A stretch of DNA of 64,000 bases from Arthrobacter sp. SW1. GTDB lineage: Bacteria; Actinomycetota; Actinomycetes; Actinomycetales; Micrococcaceae. Of this stretch, positions 35,489 to 44,943 are shown piece after piece. The stretch lies in NCBI RefSeq assembly GCF_001766675.1, contig NZ_MJLT01000012.1:1-64000 (forward strand), read 5' to 3'. The notes under the pieces were generated by a model. That model had not been told where the DNA came from. It did no database searches and saw only the letters and a list, made by a program, of their open reading frames with translations. Position 1 is the stretch's first letter; each line of letters opens with the position of its first letter. Position numbers and translations under genes: made by a program.

Positions 35489-36051
35489 GTGGAATTCACG
35501 GTGCGCCCCGCCGTGCCCGCGGATGCCGAGGCCATCGCCGCCATGCACCTCCGGGCCTGGCGGGAAAGCTACGGGCACCTGCTGTCGGAGAGGTTCTTCG
35601 AGGACCGCAAAGCCCGCTTGCCCGAACTTACGGCCACTTGCTGCCCGCGGAGTTCTTTGACTCCCGGGAGGCCGCGATGGAGGAACGGGTTGAGCAGCAT
35701 CGGGAAGCCCTGGCCGGTTCGTACCGCCCCACGCTGGCGTTCGACGATGCCGGCGTGCTGGTGGGTATGGCCTTGGCGGCGGCCTCGAACGACGACGATG
35801 CTCCCTGCGGCTTGGAACTCCAGTTGATCTACGCACTCCGGCGCGTGCATGGCACCGGGGTAGGGCAGGCGCTGCTGGATGCCGTGATCGGCAAGGAGGC
35901 CGCGTATCTCTGGGTCCTTGAGGACAATCCGCGCGCCCAGGCTTTCTACCGGCGCAACGGTTTCGTGCCGGACGGGAAGCGGGAGATCCTCCCGGAGGAG
36001 TGGGAAAGGTTGCCGGAGATCCGGATGGTGCGGGCCGCCGTCGGGCAATAG
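35489..36051 (+). pseudogene. GNAT N-acetyltransferase broken by a 59-nt diverged tandem repeat
   Basis: The N-terminal part (VEFTVRPAVPADAEAIAAMH) reads in the frame of 35489. The acetyl-CoA-binding part (RRVHGTGVGQALLDAV, then EDNPRAQAFYRRNGF) reads in another frame. The junction shows a repeated motif: YGHLLSERFF at 35570 and YGHLLPAEFF at 35629, exactly 59 nt apart. Removing one 59-nt unit joins the frames into a normal 167-aa GNAT. The two units are only about 63% identical by my count, so this is not a recent slip; recombination with a paralog is possible. A TTG at 35638 could start a truncated protein, but it would lack the N-terminal fold. Confidence 0.8.
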
Positions 36052-36098
36052 CAGGCCGGGCAATCACGACGGCGGCTGGCCGCTGTTAAGGTGGGAGC

Positions 36099-36122
36099 AT
36101 GATTCAGGCAGGACTCCGCTGA
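36099..36122 (+). CDS. Possible 7-codon upstream ORF (MIQAGLR) coupled to the next gene
   Basis: ATG at 36099 has GTGGGAG just upstream. The frame MIQAGLR ends in TGA at 36120-36122, which overlaps the next gene's ATG as TGATG. This is a typical translational-coupling arrangement. It could be chance, since the next gene also has its own AGGA site inside the short frame. Confidence 0.35.
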   Translation: MIQAGLR

Positions 36123-37006
36123 TGGCCAAACGCGGACGCGTGGCGCGGCAGGGAAGCAGCGCCATTGAACCGCCCGCGGGCGGACGCTCGAAGGGGCCGG
36201 TGGAGGGCGTCTACTACATCGATACGGGCGACTGCGAACTGGTGGCCGATCCGGACAACTCCAACGGCTGGCTGCTGAAGATCAACGGGGTCATGAGCTC
36301 GCACATCGATCTCGCGGACCCCCTGTTCCTGGACTTCGAGTACATGCGCTGGATTGCGGCCCTTGTGGAGTCCGTGTGGCCGCCCGAAGACAAGCCGAAA
36401 CTGCGCGCGCTGCACCTTGGCGGCGGAGCGTGTTCCGTGGCGCGGTACGTCCACGCGGCCTACCCCGAGGCCCGGCAGGTGGTGGTGGAGCTGGACGGAA
36501 AGCTGGCCGACTACGTCCGCGCCTGGTTCGATCTTCCCAAGGCGCCGCTGCTCAGGATCCGCGTGGGTGAGGCCCGCGAGGTCACCGAAACGCTCACTGC
36601 GGAGAGCCGGGACCTGATCATTCGCGACGTTTTCGCCGGGGCCTTCACCCCGCGCCCCCTGACCACGCGGGAATTCAACGCCCATGCCCGGCGGGTCCTC
36701 GCGCCCGGCGGCCTCTACGTGGTGAACTCCGGCGACAGCCCGGACCTCCGCAGCGCGCGGCAGGACGCCGCCACCATCGCGGACACTTTCGCCCACACCT
36801 TGATCATCGCCGACCCCGCCATGCTCAAGGGCCGCCGCTACGGGAACATGATCATGGCCGGCAGTGACAAGCCCTTCGGCGACGATCCGAAGCTGGCCCG
36901 CAGGCTCCTGGGCGGGGCGGTGCCGGCGCATATCTGGGACGACGCACAGGTCCGCGCGTTCGCCCGGGGCGCGGAAATCCGGCACGATCCCGTAGCGACT
37001 GCCTGA
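36122..37006 (+). CDS. Spermidine synthase-like SAM-dependent protein
   Basis: A 294-aa protein of the spermidine-synthase-like fold. The nucleotide-binding loop is ALHLGGGACSVARYVHAAYP, followed by VVVELDGKLADYVRAW and RDLIIRDVFAGAFTP. The C-terminal half keeps the Rossmann pattern (VLAPGGLYVVNSGD). Many such actinobacterial proteins lack proof of polyamine activity, so the reaction is uncertain. I chose the ATG at 36122 (MAKRGRVARQGSS). The gene is separated from the GNAT remnant by 70 nt. Confidence 0.85.
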   Translation: MAKRGRVARQGSSAIEPPAGGRSKGPVEGVYYIDTGDCELVADPDNSNGWLLKINGVMSSHIDLADPLFLDFEYMRWIAALVESVWPPEDKPKLRALHLGGGACSVARYVHAAYPEARQVVVELDGKLADYVRAWFDLPKAPLLRIRVGEAREVTETLTAESRDLIIRDVFAGAFTPRPLTTREFNAHARRVLAPGGLYVVNSGDSPDLRSARQDAATIADTFAHTLIIADPAMLKGRRYGNMIMAGSDKPFGDDPKLARRLLGGAVPAHIWDDAQVRAFARGAEIRHDPVATA

Positions 37007-37036
37007 CGACGGCGCTCGAATAGAGCGCCCGCGGAC

Positions 37037-37060
37037 GCCGGCTGGCCGGAACCAGCCGGC
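37037..37060. terminator. Hairpin between convergent genes
   Basis: Perfect 9-bp arms GCCGGCTGG (37037-37045) and CCAGCCGGC (37052-37060) with a 6-nt loop, abutting the LysR stop codon. It probably ends the spermidine-synthase-like transcript. Confidence 0.7.
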
Positions 37061-37956
37061 TAGCTCCGCCCCAGCAGCGCGTCGTGCCGCGCCGTCATCT
37101 CTTCCTGCAGTGCACGCACGACGGCGGCCACCGCGGGGCGGCGCATGGATTCGGTCCGCAGCACCAGCCAGTAGGGGAGCAGCTCGGCGAAGTCGGCGGG
37201 CAGCAACCGGACGAGGTCGTCATGCCGGTCCGCCATGAAGCAGGGCAGGAAGCCGATGCCCGCCCCGGCGCGGGTCGCCTCCACGTGTACGAAGACGTTC
37301 GTGGACATGACGCCGTCCCGCATGCCGGGGACCAGCCGCCGTGGAGCATCGAGGTCATCCACCTGCAGCATCGAATCCACAAAGTAGACCAGCGGGTGCC
37401 GGACCAACTCCTCCGCCGTGCGCGGGATGCCGTGTGCGGCCAGGTACTCCCGCGAGGCGTACATGCCGAGCATGTATTGGCCCAGGCGGAGCGACTCCGC
37501 CCGGTGCACCTGGGGCTCGCCCACCACCACTTCGAGGTCCAAGCCGGAACGCTGCTGCAGTGCGCGGCGGGTGACGGTGATGATTTCCACGCTGAGCCCG
37601 GGATGCTGCGTCCGCAGCCGGGCAATGGCCGGGGCCGCGATGTACGCGCTGAAGCCGTCCGTCGCGGTCATGCGTACGACGCCGGCAATGGGGTCGGGTG
37701 CGCGGTTTCCGGCGTCCAGCGTGCCCACCGCCGCTTCGATCCGTTCGGCCACGGCAACCGCTTCGGTCCCCAGCTCGGTAAGTTCCCAGCCGCCGGCCGC
37801 CCGGGCGAGCGTCCTGCCGCCCAAGGCCTTTTCGAGCGCTGCGATCCTGCGCGACACGGTGGTGTGGTTCAGTCCAAGGTCCTGAGCGGCGGAGGTGAAC
37901 TTGCCGGAGCGGGAGACTGCCAGGAGGATCAGGAGGTCGTCCGGATTCGGGTTCAT
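37060..37956 (-). CDS. LysR-family transcriptional regulator
   Basis: A 298-aa LysR protein. The N-terminal winged HTH (residues 3-62) has FTSAAQDLGLNHTTVSRRIAALEKALG (about 20-46) and is followed by a periplasmic-binding-like effector domain. I start it at ATG 37956 (MNPNPDDLLILLAVS), the usual LysR beginning; ATG 37995 would add 13 residues. It is divergent from the MHS transporter-SDR operon and probably activates it in response to the transported substrate. Confidence 0.9.
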   Translation of the reverse strand: MNPNPDDLLILLAVSRSGKFTSAAQDLGLNHTTVSRRIAALEKALGGRTLARAAGGWELTELGTEAVAVAERIEAAVGTLDAGNRAPDPIAGVVRMTATDGFSAYIAAPAIARLRTQHPGLSVEIITVTRRALQQRSGLDLEVVVGEPQVHRAESLRLGQYMLGMYASREYLAAHGIPRTAEELVRHPLVYFVDSMLQVDDLDAPRRLVPGMRDGVMSTNVFVHVEATRAGAGIGFLPCFMADRHDDLVRLLPADFAELLPYWLVLRTESMRRPAVAAVVRALQEEMTARHDALLGRS

Positions 37957-38100
37957 ATCTGCAATTCTGCACACGCTGAGTGCCGAATTGGCCATTGAGC
38001 TGTACTGAATCTGCAGGAAGACTCAACGAGTCATTCGTGTTGCGGATCACAGCAGTCGTGGATCGCGGCACGTGTCAACGAAGACACAAAGGAGCTGGAC

Positions 38101-39504
38101 ATGGCCGCAGAACGGCCCTCCCTCGCAGATGCAGGAGCACGTACCGGCAGCGCCGGACCGGCAAAGGGTGCGGGGCTCAAGAAGATCGTCGCTGCCTCCA
38201 TGGTGGGCACCGTGGTCGAATGGTACGAATTCTTCCTCTACGCCACGGCCGCCACCCTGGTTTTCGGCAAGTATTTCTTCCCGGGCACCGGCAACGAGCT
38301 GGACGGCGTCATCCAGGCTTTCCTGACCTACGCGGTGGGCTTCGTAGCCCGGCCCCTTGGCGGGATCGTCTTCGGGCAGATCGGCGACAGGCTTGGCCGG
38401 AAGCCCACCCTGCAGCTCACCATCGTGCTGGTTGGTGTTTCCACGTTCCTGATGGGCTGCCTTCCCGGCTTCGCGGAGTTGGGCTACCTGGCGCCGGCCC
38501 TTCTCGTGGCGCTGCGCTTCATCCAAGGGTTTGCGCTCGGCGGCGAATGGGGCGGCGCGGTGCTGCTCGTGGCAGAACACAGCCCCAATGAATCCCGTGC
38601 CTTCTGGTCCAGCTGGCCGCAGGCCGCCGTTCCGGTAGGCAACCTGCTGGCCACCCTCGTGTTGTTCGTGATGTCCAAGGTGCTCAGCAGTGCCGACTTC
38701 CTCGCCTGGGGCTGGCGCGTGGCGTTCTGGCTTTCCGCGGTGATCGTCTTCGTGGGCTACTACATCCGCACCCATGTCACCGAGGCGCCCATCTTCCTGG
38801 AAGCGAAAGCGCAGGTGGAAAAGGAGCAAGCCGTCAGCTACGGCGTCGGCGAGGTCATCCGCAAGTACCCCAAAGGGATCCTGCAGGCCATGGGGCTGCG
38901 CTTCGCGGAAAACATCATGTACTACCTCGTGGTGAGTTTCTCCATCGTCTACCTCAAGAGCGTCCACAAATACGACACCTCGTCCCTGCTCCTCGCCCTG
39001 TTGATCGCGCATGTAGTGCACTTCCTGGTGATTCCGCAGGTGGGCAGGCTCGCGGATTCCTGGGGCCGCAAGCCCGTGTATCTTGCGGGCGCGGTTGCCG
39101 GGGCCTCCTGGCCGTTCTTCGCCTTCCCGATGTTCGACACCCGGAACCCCGTGGTGATCGTCCTGGCGGTGACGATCGGCCTGTGCCTGCACGCCTTCAT
39201 GTACGCATCCCAGCCGGCCATCATGTCCGAGCTCTTCCCCACCCGCATGCGGTACTCCGGGGTGTCGCTCGGTTCGCAGGTCACCTCGATCTTCGCGGGT
39301 TCCCTTGCCCCGCTCCTGGCGACGCAGTGGCTCAAGGACACCGGCTCCTGGGTGCCCACCGCGGTCTACCTGCTCCTCGCCTGCGCGGTGACCGCCGTCG
39401 TCGTCCTCACCCTGCGCGAGACGCGCGGCGCCGCCCTGGAAGATATCGACGACGCCGACGCCCGCCGCCACGGACTGCCCGCCGGCAAGGGAGCGGGGAA
39501 GTGA
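38101..39504 (+). CDS. MHS-family (MFS) metabolite:proton symporter
   Basis: A 467-aa, 12-helix transporter of the metabolite:H+ symporter group (relatives carry shikimate, citrate, proline or alpha-ketoglutarate). Signature segments are MVGTVVEWYEFFLYATAA, FGQIGDRLGRKPTLQ and FALGGEWGGAVLLVAEHSP. The ATG has AAAGGAG upstream. Its stop overlaps the start of an SDR gene by 4 nt, and a LysR regulator is divergent. The context suggests uptake of a hydroxy or keto acid that the SDR oxidises. Confidence 0.92.
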   Translation: MAAERPSLADAGARTGSAGPAKGAGLKKIVAASMVGTVVEWYEFFLYATAATLVFGKYFFPGTGNELDGVIQAFLTYAVGFVARPLGGIVFGQIGDRLGRKPTLQLTIVLVGVSTFLMGCLPGFAELGYLAPALLVALRFIQGFALGGEWGGAVLLVAEHSPNESRAFWSSWPQAAVPVGNLLATLVLFVMSKVLSSADFLAWGWRVAFWLSAVIVFVGYYIRTHVTEAPIFLEAKAQVEKEQAVSYGVGEVIRKYPKGILQAMGLRFAENIMYYLVVSFSIVYLKSVHKYDTSSLLLALLIAHVVHFLVIPQVGRLADSWGRKPVYLAGAVAGASWPFFAFPMFDTRNPVVIVLAVTIGLCLHAFMYASQPAIMSELFPTRMRYSGVSLGSQVTSIFAGSLAPLLATQWLKDTGSWVPTAVYLLLACAVTAVVVLTLRETRGAALEDIDDADARRHGLPAGKGAGK

Positions 39505-40265
39505 GCGCAGCGCACCAGGGCGGAACGCTTGCGGGGCGCAAGGCGGTGGTCACCGGCGGGGCCAGCGGCATCGGCGCCGCCTGCGCCCGCACCTTCGCTG
39601 CCCGCGGAGCCAAGGTGGTAGTGGCCGACGTCGATGCCGCCGGGGCCGAAGCGCTCGCCGACGAACTCGGCGGCACCGCGTGGGCCGTCGACCTCCTGGA
39701 CACGGGAGCCCTGGCCGGCCTCAGCCTCGACTGCGACATCCTGGTGAACAACGCCGGAATCCAGAAAGTGGCGCCCGTCGAGGAGTTCGACCCCGCGGAT
39801 TTCCGGCGCATCCTTGCGCTCATGCTCGAAGCGCCGTTCCTGCTTATCCGGGCCGCCCTGCCGCATATGTACGCGCAAGGGTTCGGCCGCATCATCAACG
39901 TTTCTTCGGTGCACGGGCTCCGTGCCTCGTCTTTCAAGAGCGCCTACGTCTCGGCCAAGCACGGGCTGGAGGGGCTCAGCAAGGTGACGGCACTGGAAGG
40001 CGGGCCGCACGGAGTGACCTCCAACTGCATCAACCCCGGGTATGTGCGCACTCCGCTGGTGGAAAAACAGCTGGCGGACCAGGCCGTGCTGCACGGGATC
40101 CCCGAGTCCGAAGTCCTGGCCAAGGTGATGCTCACCGAATCCGCCGTGAAGCGTTTGGTGGAACCGTCGGAGGTCGCATCGCTGGCCGCCTGGCTGGCTT
40201 CCGACGACGCCGGCATGGTCACCGGCGCCAGCTACACCATGGACGGCGGCTGGTCCGCCCGGTGA
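39501..40265 (+). CDS. Short-chain dehydrogenase, 3-hydroxybutyrate dehydrogenase-like
   Basis: A 254-aa classical SDR. The NAD-binding motif is TGGASGIG, with NNAG later. The catalytic Ser lies in INVSSVHGLRAS, and the YxxxK pair is in SAYVSAKHGLEG. The segment SNCINPGYVRTPLVEKQL is typical of D-3-hydroxybutyrate dehydrogenases, which give acetoacetate. I chose the GTG at 39501, overlapping the transporter stop (GTGA) behind GGGAGCGGGGAA. Transporter plus dehydrogenase suggests hydroxybutyrate use, which is an inference. Confidence 0.88.
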   Translation: MSAAHQGGTLAGRKAVVTGGASGIGAACARTFAARGAKVVVADVDAAGAEALADELGGTAWAVDLLDTGALAGLSLDCDILVNNAGIQKVAPVEEFDPADFRRILALMLEAPFLLIRAALPHMYAQGFGRIINVSSVHGLRASSFKSAYVSAKHGLEGLSKVTALEGGPHGVTSNCINPGYVRTPLVEKQLADQAVLHGIPESEVLAKVMLTESAVKRLVEPSEVASLAAWLASDDAGMVTGASYTMDGGWSAR

Positions 40266-40282
40266 ACTGGTCCGCCCGGTGA
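40250..40282 (+). repeat. 17-nt tandem duplication spanning the SDR stop codon
   Basis: CTGGTCCGCCCGGTGA occurs at 40250-40265, where it encodes the last residues and the stop, and again at 40267-40282 one base later. The second copy lies outside the gene. It is a small recent slippage with no effect on the protein. Confidence 0.85.
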
Positions 40283-40314
40283 GCTACTGAACTCGGCAGG
40301 CGCGATTAAACGCC

Positions 40315-40346
40315 GGTGGCGCCCGGGTCGGGGACCGGGCGCCACC
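40315..40346. terminator. Bidirectional hairpin between SDR and permease
   Basis: Perfect 12-bp arms GGTGGCGCCCGG (40315-40326) and CCGGGCGCCACC (40335-40346) with an 8-nt loop, between two convergent stops. Confidence 0.82.
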
Positions 40347-40367
40347 AGTTGTTGCGGAGGGATGTGG

Positions 40368-41864
40368 TTAGGAGAGCGGGGCGCTTTCCTTCGCCGTTTT
40401 GCCCTTGACCACGGGGATCGAGGACGTTTCGTCGACCAGCTCGGCCCGGACGCGGCCGCCGTCGCGGACCCAGAGCCGGTAGGCAACCACCAGCAGGGCG
40501 AGCCACGCGGCGCCGACGTAGAGGGCTACGCGGGTGTCCTCGAAGACGCCCAGGATGACGATCACCATGCCCATGAACGCAATGGCGAGCACGGACGCGG
40601 CCGGCCACAACGGCGACGGGAACTCCGAGGCCGGCAGTCCCTTGCGTGCGATCTCGCGCTTCATGGCCACGTGCGAGGCCAGGATCATGACCCACACCCA
40701 CACAGTGGCGAAGGTGGCGATCGAGGCGATGATGACAAACACGTCTTCCGGGATCACGGCGTTCAGGATGACGCCGACCAGCAGGATCGCGCCCATCAGC
40801 ACCACGGTCATCCACGGGACGCCGTGGCGGGACAGCTTGCCGAAGCTCGCCGGAGCGTGGCCCTGCTGGGACAGGCCGTAGAGGATACGGCCGGCGCCGA
40901 AGATGTCCGAGTTGATGGCGGAGAGTGCTGCGGTGATCACCACGGCGTTGAGGATGTGCGGTGCTGCGGGGATGCCCAAGCCGTCGAAGATCTGCACGAA
41001 GGGGCTGCCGTTGGTGCCGATTTCGTTCCAGGGGAACAGGCTCATGAGCACGCCAAGGGTCAGCACGTAGAACAGCAGGACGCGCACGGGAACGGTGTTG
41101 ACGGCCTGCGGGATGACCTTCTTGGGGTTGGCGGCTTCGCCTGCCGTGATGCCGATCATCTCGATGCCGCCGAAGGCGAACATCACGACGGCGAACGCGG
41201 CCAGGAGCCCGCCGAAACCGTTGGGGAACATTCCGCCGTGTTCGACCAGGTTTCCGAGGCCGGGTGCCACGGTGCTGCCGCCGGCCTGGAAGCCGAAGGC
41301 GATGATCGCGGCACCGCCGGCGATCATGGCGATGATGGCGGCGACCTTGATGAGCGAGAACCAGAACTCCAGTTCACCGAAAACCTTGACGCTGAGCAGG
41401 TTGAGTGCGCCGAGGAACAGGATGATGGACAGTACCCAGATCCAGCGGTCCACCTGCGGGAACCAGAAGCCCATGTAGATGCTGAACGCGGTGACATCAG
41501 CGATGGCCACGATGGCCATTTCGAAGACGTAGGTCCAGCCGGTCACGAAGCCGGCCAGCGGGCCGAGGTAGCGGCTGGCGTACTGTCCGAACGAACCGGA
41601 CACGGGGTGGCGGACGGCCATTTCGCCCAGCGCGCGCATCACCATGAAGACGGCGGCGCCGCCGATCATGTACGCGAAGAGGACGGCGGGGCCGGCCTTC
41701 TGGATGGCCGAGGCCGAGCCGTAGAACAGGCCGGTGCCGATCGCGGAACCGAGTGCCATGAAGCGGATGTGCCGGACGCTGAGGCCGCGGTTCAGTGCGG
41801 TTGCCACACTGCCGGCTTTCGCACCGGCGGTGGCCGCTCCGGCGGCGCTGGGTGCTTGTTGCAT
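40368..41864 (-). CDS. APC-family amino acid permease, probably histidine permease
   Basis: A 498-aa, 12-helix permease of the amino acid transporter (AAT/ProY-type) group. The first helix region is [20 protein letters not shown] and the second conserved block is [20 protein letters not shown]. Several permeases of this group carry histidine or proline. It is divergent from an IclR gene next to hutU-hutH, and the gap has two copies of the hut palindrome. Histidine uptake (HutT role) is therefore the best guess, though by context only. Confidence 0.88.
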   Translation of the reverse strand: MQQAPSAAGAATAGAKAGSVATALNRGLSVRHIRFMALGSAIGTGLFYGSASAIQKAGPAVLFAYMIGGAAVFMVMRALGEMAVRHPVSGSFGQYASRYLGPLAGFVTGWTYVFEMAIVAIADVTAFSIYMGFWFPQVDRWIWVLSIILFLGALNLLSVKVFGELEFWFSLIKVAAIIAMIAGGAAIIAFGFQAGGSTVAPGLGNLVEHGGMFPNGFGGLLAAFAVVMFAFGGIEMIGITAGEAANPKKVIPQAVNTVPVRVLLFYVLTLGVLMSLFPWNEIGTNGSPFVQIFDGLGIPAAPHILNAVVITAALSAINSDIFGAGRILYGLSQQGHAPASFGKLSRHGVPWMTVVLMGAILLVGVILNAVIPEDVFVIIASIATFATVWVWVMILASHVAMKREIARKGLPASEFPSPLWPAASVLAIAFMGMVIVILGVFEDTRVALYVGAAWLALLVVAYRLWVRDGGRVRAELVDETSSIPVVKGKTAKESAPLS

Positions 41865-42034
41865 ACGAATACCTTCTCGTCATTGGGAGGGGGATCGCTA
41901 ACCAGCAGACCATTTTCCTGGGCCTTGTGATTGGCCTCACGAGGCTTTGGTGTCTTACATCTCAGACGAACGCCGCCGCGTGTGGCCTGCGTCACGGCGG
42001 AGATGGCGCGCCGCGCCGCCGCGCGCCTCAAATT

Positions 42035-42052
42035 TGTCTGGGATCCCGGACA
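42035..42052. promoter_or_regulatory. hut palindrome, copy 1 (permease/iclR gap)
   Basis: TGTCTGGGATCCCGGACA is a near-perfect 18-bp palindrome with one mismatched pair; the symmetry extends one more base on each side. It matches the shared form WGTCYGGRATCCCGGACA found at four hut-linked places. Confidence 0.75.
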
Positions 42053-42102
42053 ATTGAAGGCTGTATGGGGCTGGCCGTCAGTCCGTCCGCACCGCAAGCT
42101 TA

Positions 42103-42120
42103 AGTACGGGATCCCGGACA
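42103..42120. promoter_or_regulatory. hut palindrome, copy 2 (upstream of iclR)
   Basis: AGTACGGGATCCCGGACA has a perfect CGGGATCCCG core and the same right half as copy 1, 68 bp from it. It lies 23 bp before the iclR start, a place where the regulator could repress its own gene. Confidence 0.72.
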
Positions 42121-42143
42121 CCTAGACCACTTGATGAGGAACC

Positions 42144-42950
42144 ATGACTGCACAGCCGCTGGCGCCTGGCAAAGCCACTTCCAAAGTCCCGGCCGCCGAA
42201 AACACCTTGCGCATCCTCAAGCTGCTGGCTTCCCGCCGCGGCCCCATGGCGGCGTCGAACATTGCCACCTCCCTGGGCCTGCCGCGCTCCAGCGTCTACC
42301 ACCTGCTGGGGGTCATGGAGGCCAACGGCTTCGTGCTCCACCTGCATGAGGAGCAGCGTTATGGCCTGGGCATCAGTGCCTTCGAGCTCAGCTCGGCGTA
42401 CTCCCGGCAGGAGCCGCTCTCCCGGCTGGGCCGCCCGATGCTTGCCTCCCTCGTGGATGCGATCGGCGAGAGCGCCCACTTGGCGGTGCTGCACGGCCGC
42501 GACGTGCTTTACATCGTGGAGGAGCGGGCCAAGAACCGTCCGTCCCTGGTGACCGACGTCGGGGTCCGCTTGCCCAGCCACCTCACCGCCAGCGGCCGCG
42601 CCATCCTGGCCGCCCTGCCCAAGTCGCAGGTTCGGGCGCTGTACCCGAACGCGGCCGCCTTCACGGCGCGGCACGAGACCGAATCGCCCATCATGAAGTA
42701 CTCGGCGCTGTCTTCGCACCTGGACCAGGTGCGCCAGCGCGGCTATGCCACCGAACACGGCGAAGTGACGCCGGGCTTCGGCTCGATTGCCGCCGCCGTT
42801 ACGGACCACCTGGGATGGCCGACGGCGGCAGTCGCCGTGACCTTCCTCGAGGACAAGGTGCCGGCAGAGGAGTGGCCGGCACTCGCAGCCCGCATCCAGA
42901 AGGCCGCGGGCGAACTCTCGAACCGCATCTACGGCCGTCCGGCCCAGTAG
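42144..42950 (+). CDS. IclR-family regulator of histidine utilisation
   Basis: A 268-aa IclR protein. The N-terminal winged HTH (residues 18-75) has ENTLRILKLLASRRGPMAAS then SLGLPRSSVYHLLGVMEANG. The C-terminal effector domain has HLTASGRAILAALP and RGYATEHGEVTPGFGSIAAAV. The ATG is behind GAGGAACC. It is divergent from the permease and upstream of hutU-hutH, so it very probably controls histidine breakdown, with urocanate or histidine as a likely effector (inference). Confidence 0.9.
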   Translation: MTAQPLAPGKATSKVPAAENTLRILKLLASRRGPMAASNIATSLGLPRSSVYHLLGVMEANGFVLHLHEEQRYGLGISAFELSSAYSRQEPLSRLGRPMLASLVDAIGESAHLAVLHGRDVLYIVEERAKNRPSLVTDVGVRLPSHLTASGRAILAALPKSQVRALYPNAAAFTARHETESPIMKYSALSSHLDQVRQRGYATEHGEVTPGFGSIAAAVTDHLGWPTAAVAVTFLEDKVPAEEWPALAARIQKAAGELSNRIYGRPAQ

Positions 42951-42981
42951 ACAACTCCGCCCCAGATGGCGCGCCTGCATG

Positions 42982-43044
42982 CGTTGCGGGGCCCGCTCTA
43001 CGTGGAATGAATCCCGGAAAGCACGTAGAGCAGGCCCCGCAACG
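42982..43044. repeat. Long intergenic hairpin (23-bp arms), REP-like
   Basis: Arms at 42982-43004 and 43022-43044 pair over 23 bp with one mismatch around a 17-nt loop. The outer part is CGTTGCGGGGCC and the inner part GCTCTACGTG. It follows iclR and may end its transcript, but no T-run is present. It shares length, one-mismatch design and the GCGGGG core with the element at 29277-29339. Confidence 0.8.
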
Positions 43045-43083
43045 AACGGTCCTTCCCGGCGCCGCCCGGAACCACTCCGCGCC

Positions 43084-43101
43084 AGTCTGGAATCCCGGAC
43101 A
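43084..43101. promoter_or_regulatory. hut palindrome, copy 3 (upstream of hutU)
   Basis: AGTCTGGAATCCCGGACA matches copy 1 at 16 of 18 positions. It lies about 100 bp before the hutU start, in the expected promoter region of hutU-hutH. A further half-site TTCCGGACA is at 43131-43139. Confidence 0.72.
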
Positions 43102-43202
43102 CCACCCCTAGAAAAGCCATTCCGCGCCCGTTCCGGACAGGCTCTACTGGATACAGAAGATCTTTCCTCCGCAACCACCCCTCCAGAGACGAAGGAGCCA
43201 CC

Positions 43203-44933
43203 ATGGCACCCGCCGATTTCACCACCGGAGCCCGCCCGGTCAAAGCTGCCCGCGGCACCGAACTCACCGCGAAGAGCTGGCAGACGGAAGCCCCGCTGCG
43301 CATGCTCATGAACAACCTGGACCCCGAGGTCGCCGAACGTCCGGACGACCTGGTGGTTTACGGCGGCACCGGCCGCGCCGCCCGCAGCTGGGCCGCGTTC
43401 GACGCCATCACCCGCACCCTGGAAACCATGGAGAAGGACGAAACCCTCCTGGTCCAGTCCGGCAAGCCGGTGGGTGTCTTCCGCACCAACGAATGGGCAC
43501 CGCGCGTGCTGCTGGCAAACTCCAACCTCGTGGGCGACTGGGCAACGTGGCCCGAATTCCGCCGCCTCGAGGCTGAAGGGCTCATGATGTACGGCCAGAT
43601 GACCGCCGGTTCCTGGATCTACATCGGCACCCAGGGCATCCTGCAGGGCACCTACGAAACCTTCGCCGCCGTCGGCAACAAGCTCGCCGCCGAAGGCCGC
43701 CACCCGGCTCCCGCCGCGGAAGGTTCCACCGAAGGCCCGCTGGCCGGCACCCTGACCCTTACCGGCGGTTGCGGCGGCATGGGCGGCGCCCAGCCGCTCG
43801 CCGTCACGCTGAACGACGGCGCCTGCCTGATTGTCGACGTCGACGAGTCCCGCCTGCGCCGCCGCGCCGGCAAGCGTTACCTGGACGAGGTCGAAACCGA
43901 CCTGGACACCGCCATCGCCAAGGTCCTCAAGGCCAAGGAAGAGCGCCGCGGTTGGTCCGTGGGCTACGTCGGCAACGCTGCCGAGGTCTTCCCCGAGCTG
44001 CTCCGCCGCCACAAGGCCGGCGAGCTGACCATCGACGTCGTCACCGACCAGACCTCCGCCCACGACCCCCTGTCCTACCTCCCCGAGGGCATCACCGTCG
44101 AGGAATGGCACGCTGAAGCCGAAGCTGATCCGGAAGGCTTCACCAAGAAGGCCCAGGCTTCCATGGCCCGCCACGTACAGGCCATGGTCGAGTTCCAGGA
44201 CGCCGGTGCCGAGGTCTTCGACTACGGCAACTCCATCCGCGACGAAGCACGCAAGGGCGGCTACGACCGCGCCTTCGAATTCCCCGGCTTCGTTCCGGCC
44301 TACATCCGCCCGCTGTTCTGCGAGGGCCTTGGCCCGTTCCGCTGGGTGGCACTGTCCGGCGATCCGGAAGACATCCGCGTCACCGACGAGGCCATCAAGG
44401 AGCTGTTCCCGGAGAACAAGCACCTGCACAAGTGGATCGACGCCGCCCAGGAGCGCGTGGAGTACGAAGGCCTCCCGGCCCGTATCTGCTGGCTCGGCTA
44501 CGGCGAACGCCACAAGGCCGGCCTGCTCTTCAACAAGCTTGTCGCCGAGGGCAAGGTCAAGGCCCCGATCGTCATCGGCCGTGACCACCTCGACTCCGGT
44601 TCCGTCGCCTCCCCGTACCGCGAAACCGAAGCCATGAAGGACGGCTCGGATGCCATCGCCGACTGGCCGCTGCTGAACGCCCTGACCGCCGCTTCCTCCG
44701 GCGCCACCTGGGTCTCCATCCACCACGGCGGCGGCGTCGGCATCGGCCGCTCCATCCACACCGGCCAGGTCTCCGTGGCCGACGGCACCGAGCTCGCAGC
44801 CCAGAAGCTCGAGCGCCTCCTGACCAACGACCCCGGCATGGGCGTCATCCGCCACGTCGACGCCGGCTACGAGCGCGCCGAAGAGGTTGCCGCCGAGCGC
44901 GGTGTCCGCATCCCCATGAACGAGGCCCGCTAG
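43203..44933 (+). CDS. hutU: Urocanate hydratase
   Basis: A 576-aa cytoplasmic enzyme that converts urocanate to imidazolonepropionate, the second step of histidine breakdown, using tightly bound NAD as an electrophile. The NAD-binding motif is [16 protein letters not shown]. The conserved Cys373 lies in [11 protein letters not shown]. The C-terminal block [19 protein letters not shown] is typical. The ATG has GAAGGAG upstream. hutH follows after 97 nt that contain an inverted repeat. The hutI gene for the next step is not in the window. Confidence 0.97.
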   Translation: MAPADFTTGARPVKAARGTELTAKSWQTEAPLRMLMNNLDPEVAERPDDLVVYGGTGRAARSWAAFDAITRTLETMEKDETLLVQSGKPVGVFRTNEWAPRVLLANSNLVGDWATWPEFRRLEAEGLMMYGQMTAGSWIYIGTQGILQGTYETFAAVGNKLAAEGRHPAPAAEGSTEGPLAGTLTLTGGCGGMGGAQPLAVTLNDGACLIVDVDESRLRRRAGKRYLDEVETDLDTAIAKVLKAKEERRGWSVGYVGNAAEVFPELLRRHKAGELTIDVVTDQTSAHDPLSYLPEGITVEEWHAEAEADPEGFTKKAQASMARHVQAMVEFQDAGAEVFDYGNSIRDEARKGGYDRAFEFPGFVPAYIRPLFCEGLGPFRWVALSGDPEDIRVTDEAIKELFPENKHLHKWIDAAQERVEYEGLPARICWLGYGERHKAGLLFNKLVAEGKVKAPIVIGRDHLDSGSVASPYRETEAMKDGSDAIADWPLLNALTAASSGATWVSIHHGGGVGIGRSIHTGQVSVADGTELAAQKLERLLTNDPGMGVIRHVDAGYERAEEVAAERGVRIPMNEAR

Positions 44934-44943
44934 CCGACCCCTC

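Noticed and set aside
35638..36051. Separate intact GNAT gene starting at TTG 35638
   Set aside because: It would lack the N-terminal strand and helix that are present in the other frame just upstream, and there is no ribosome site.
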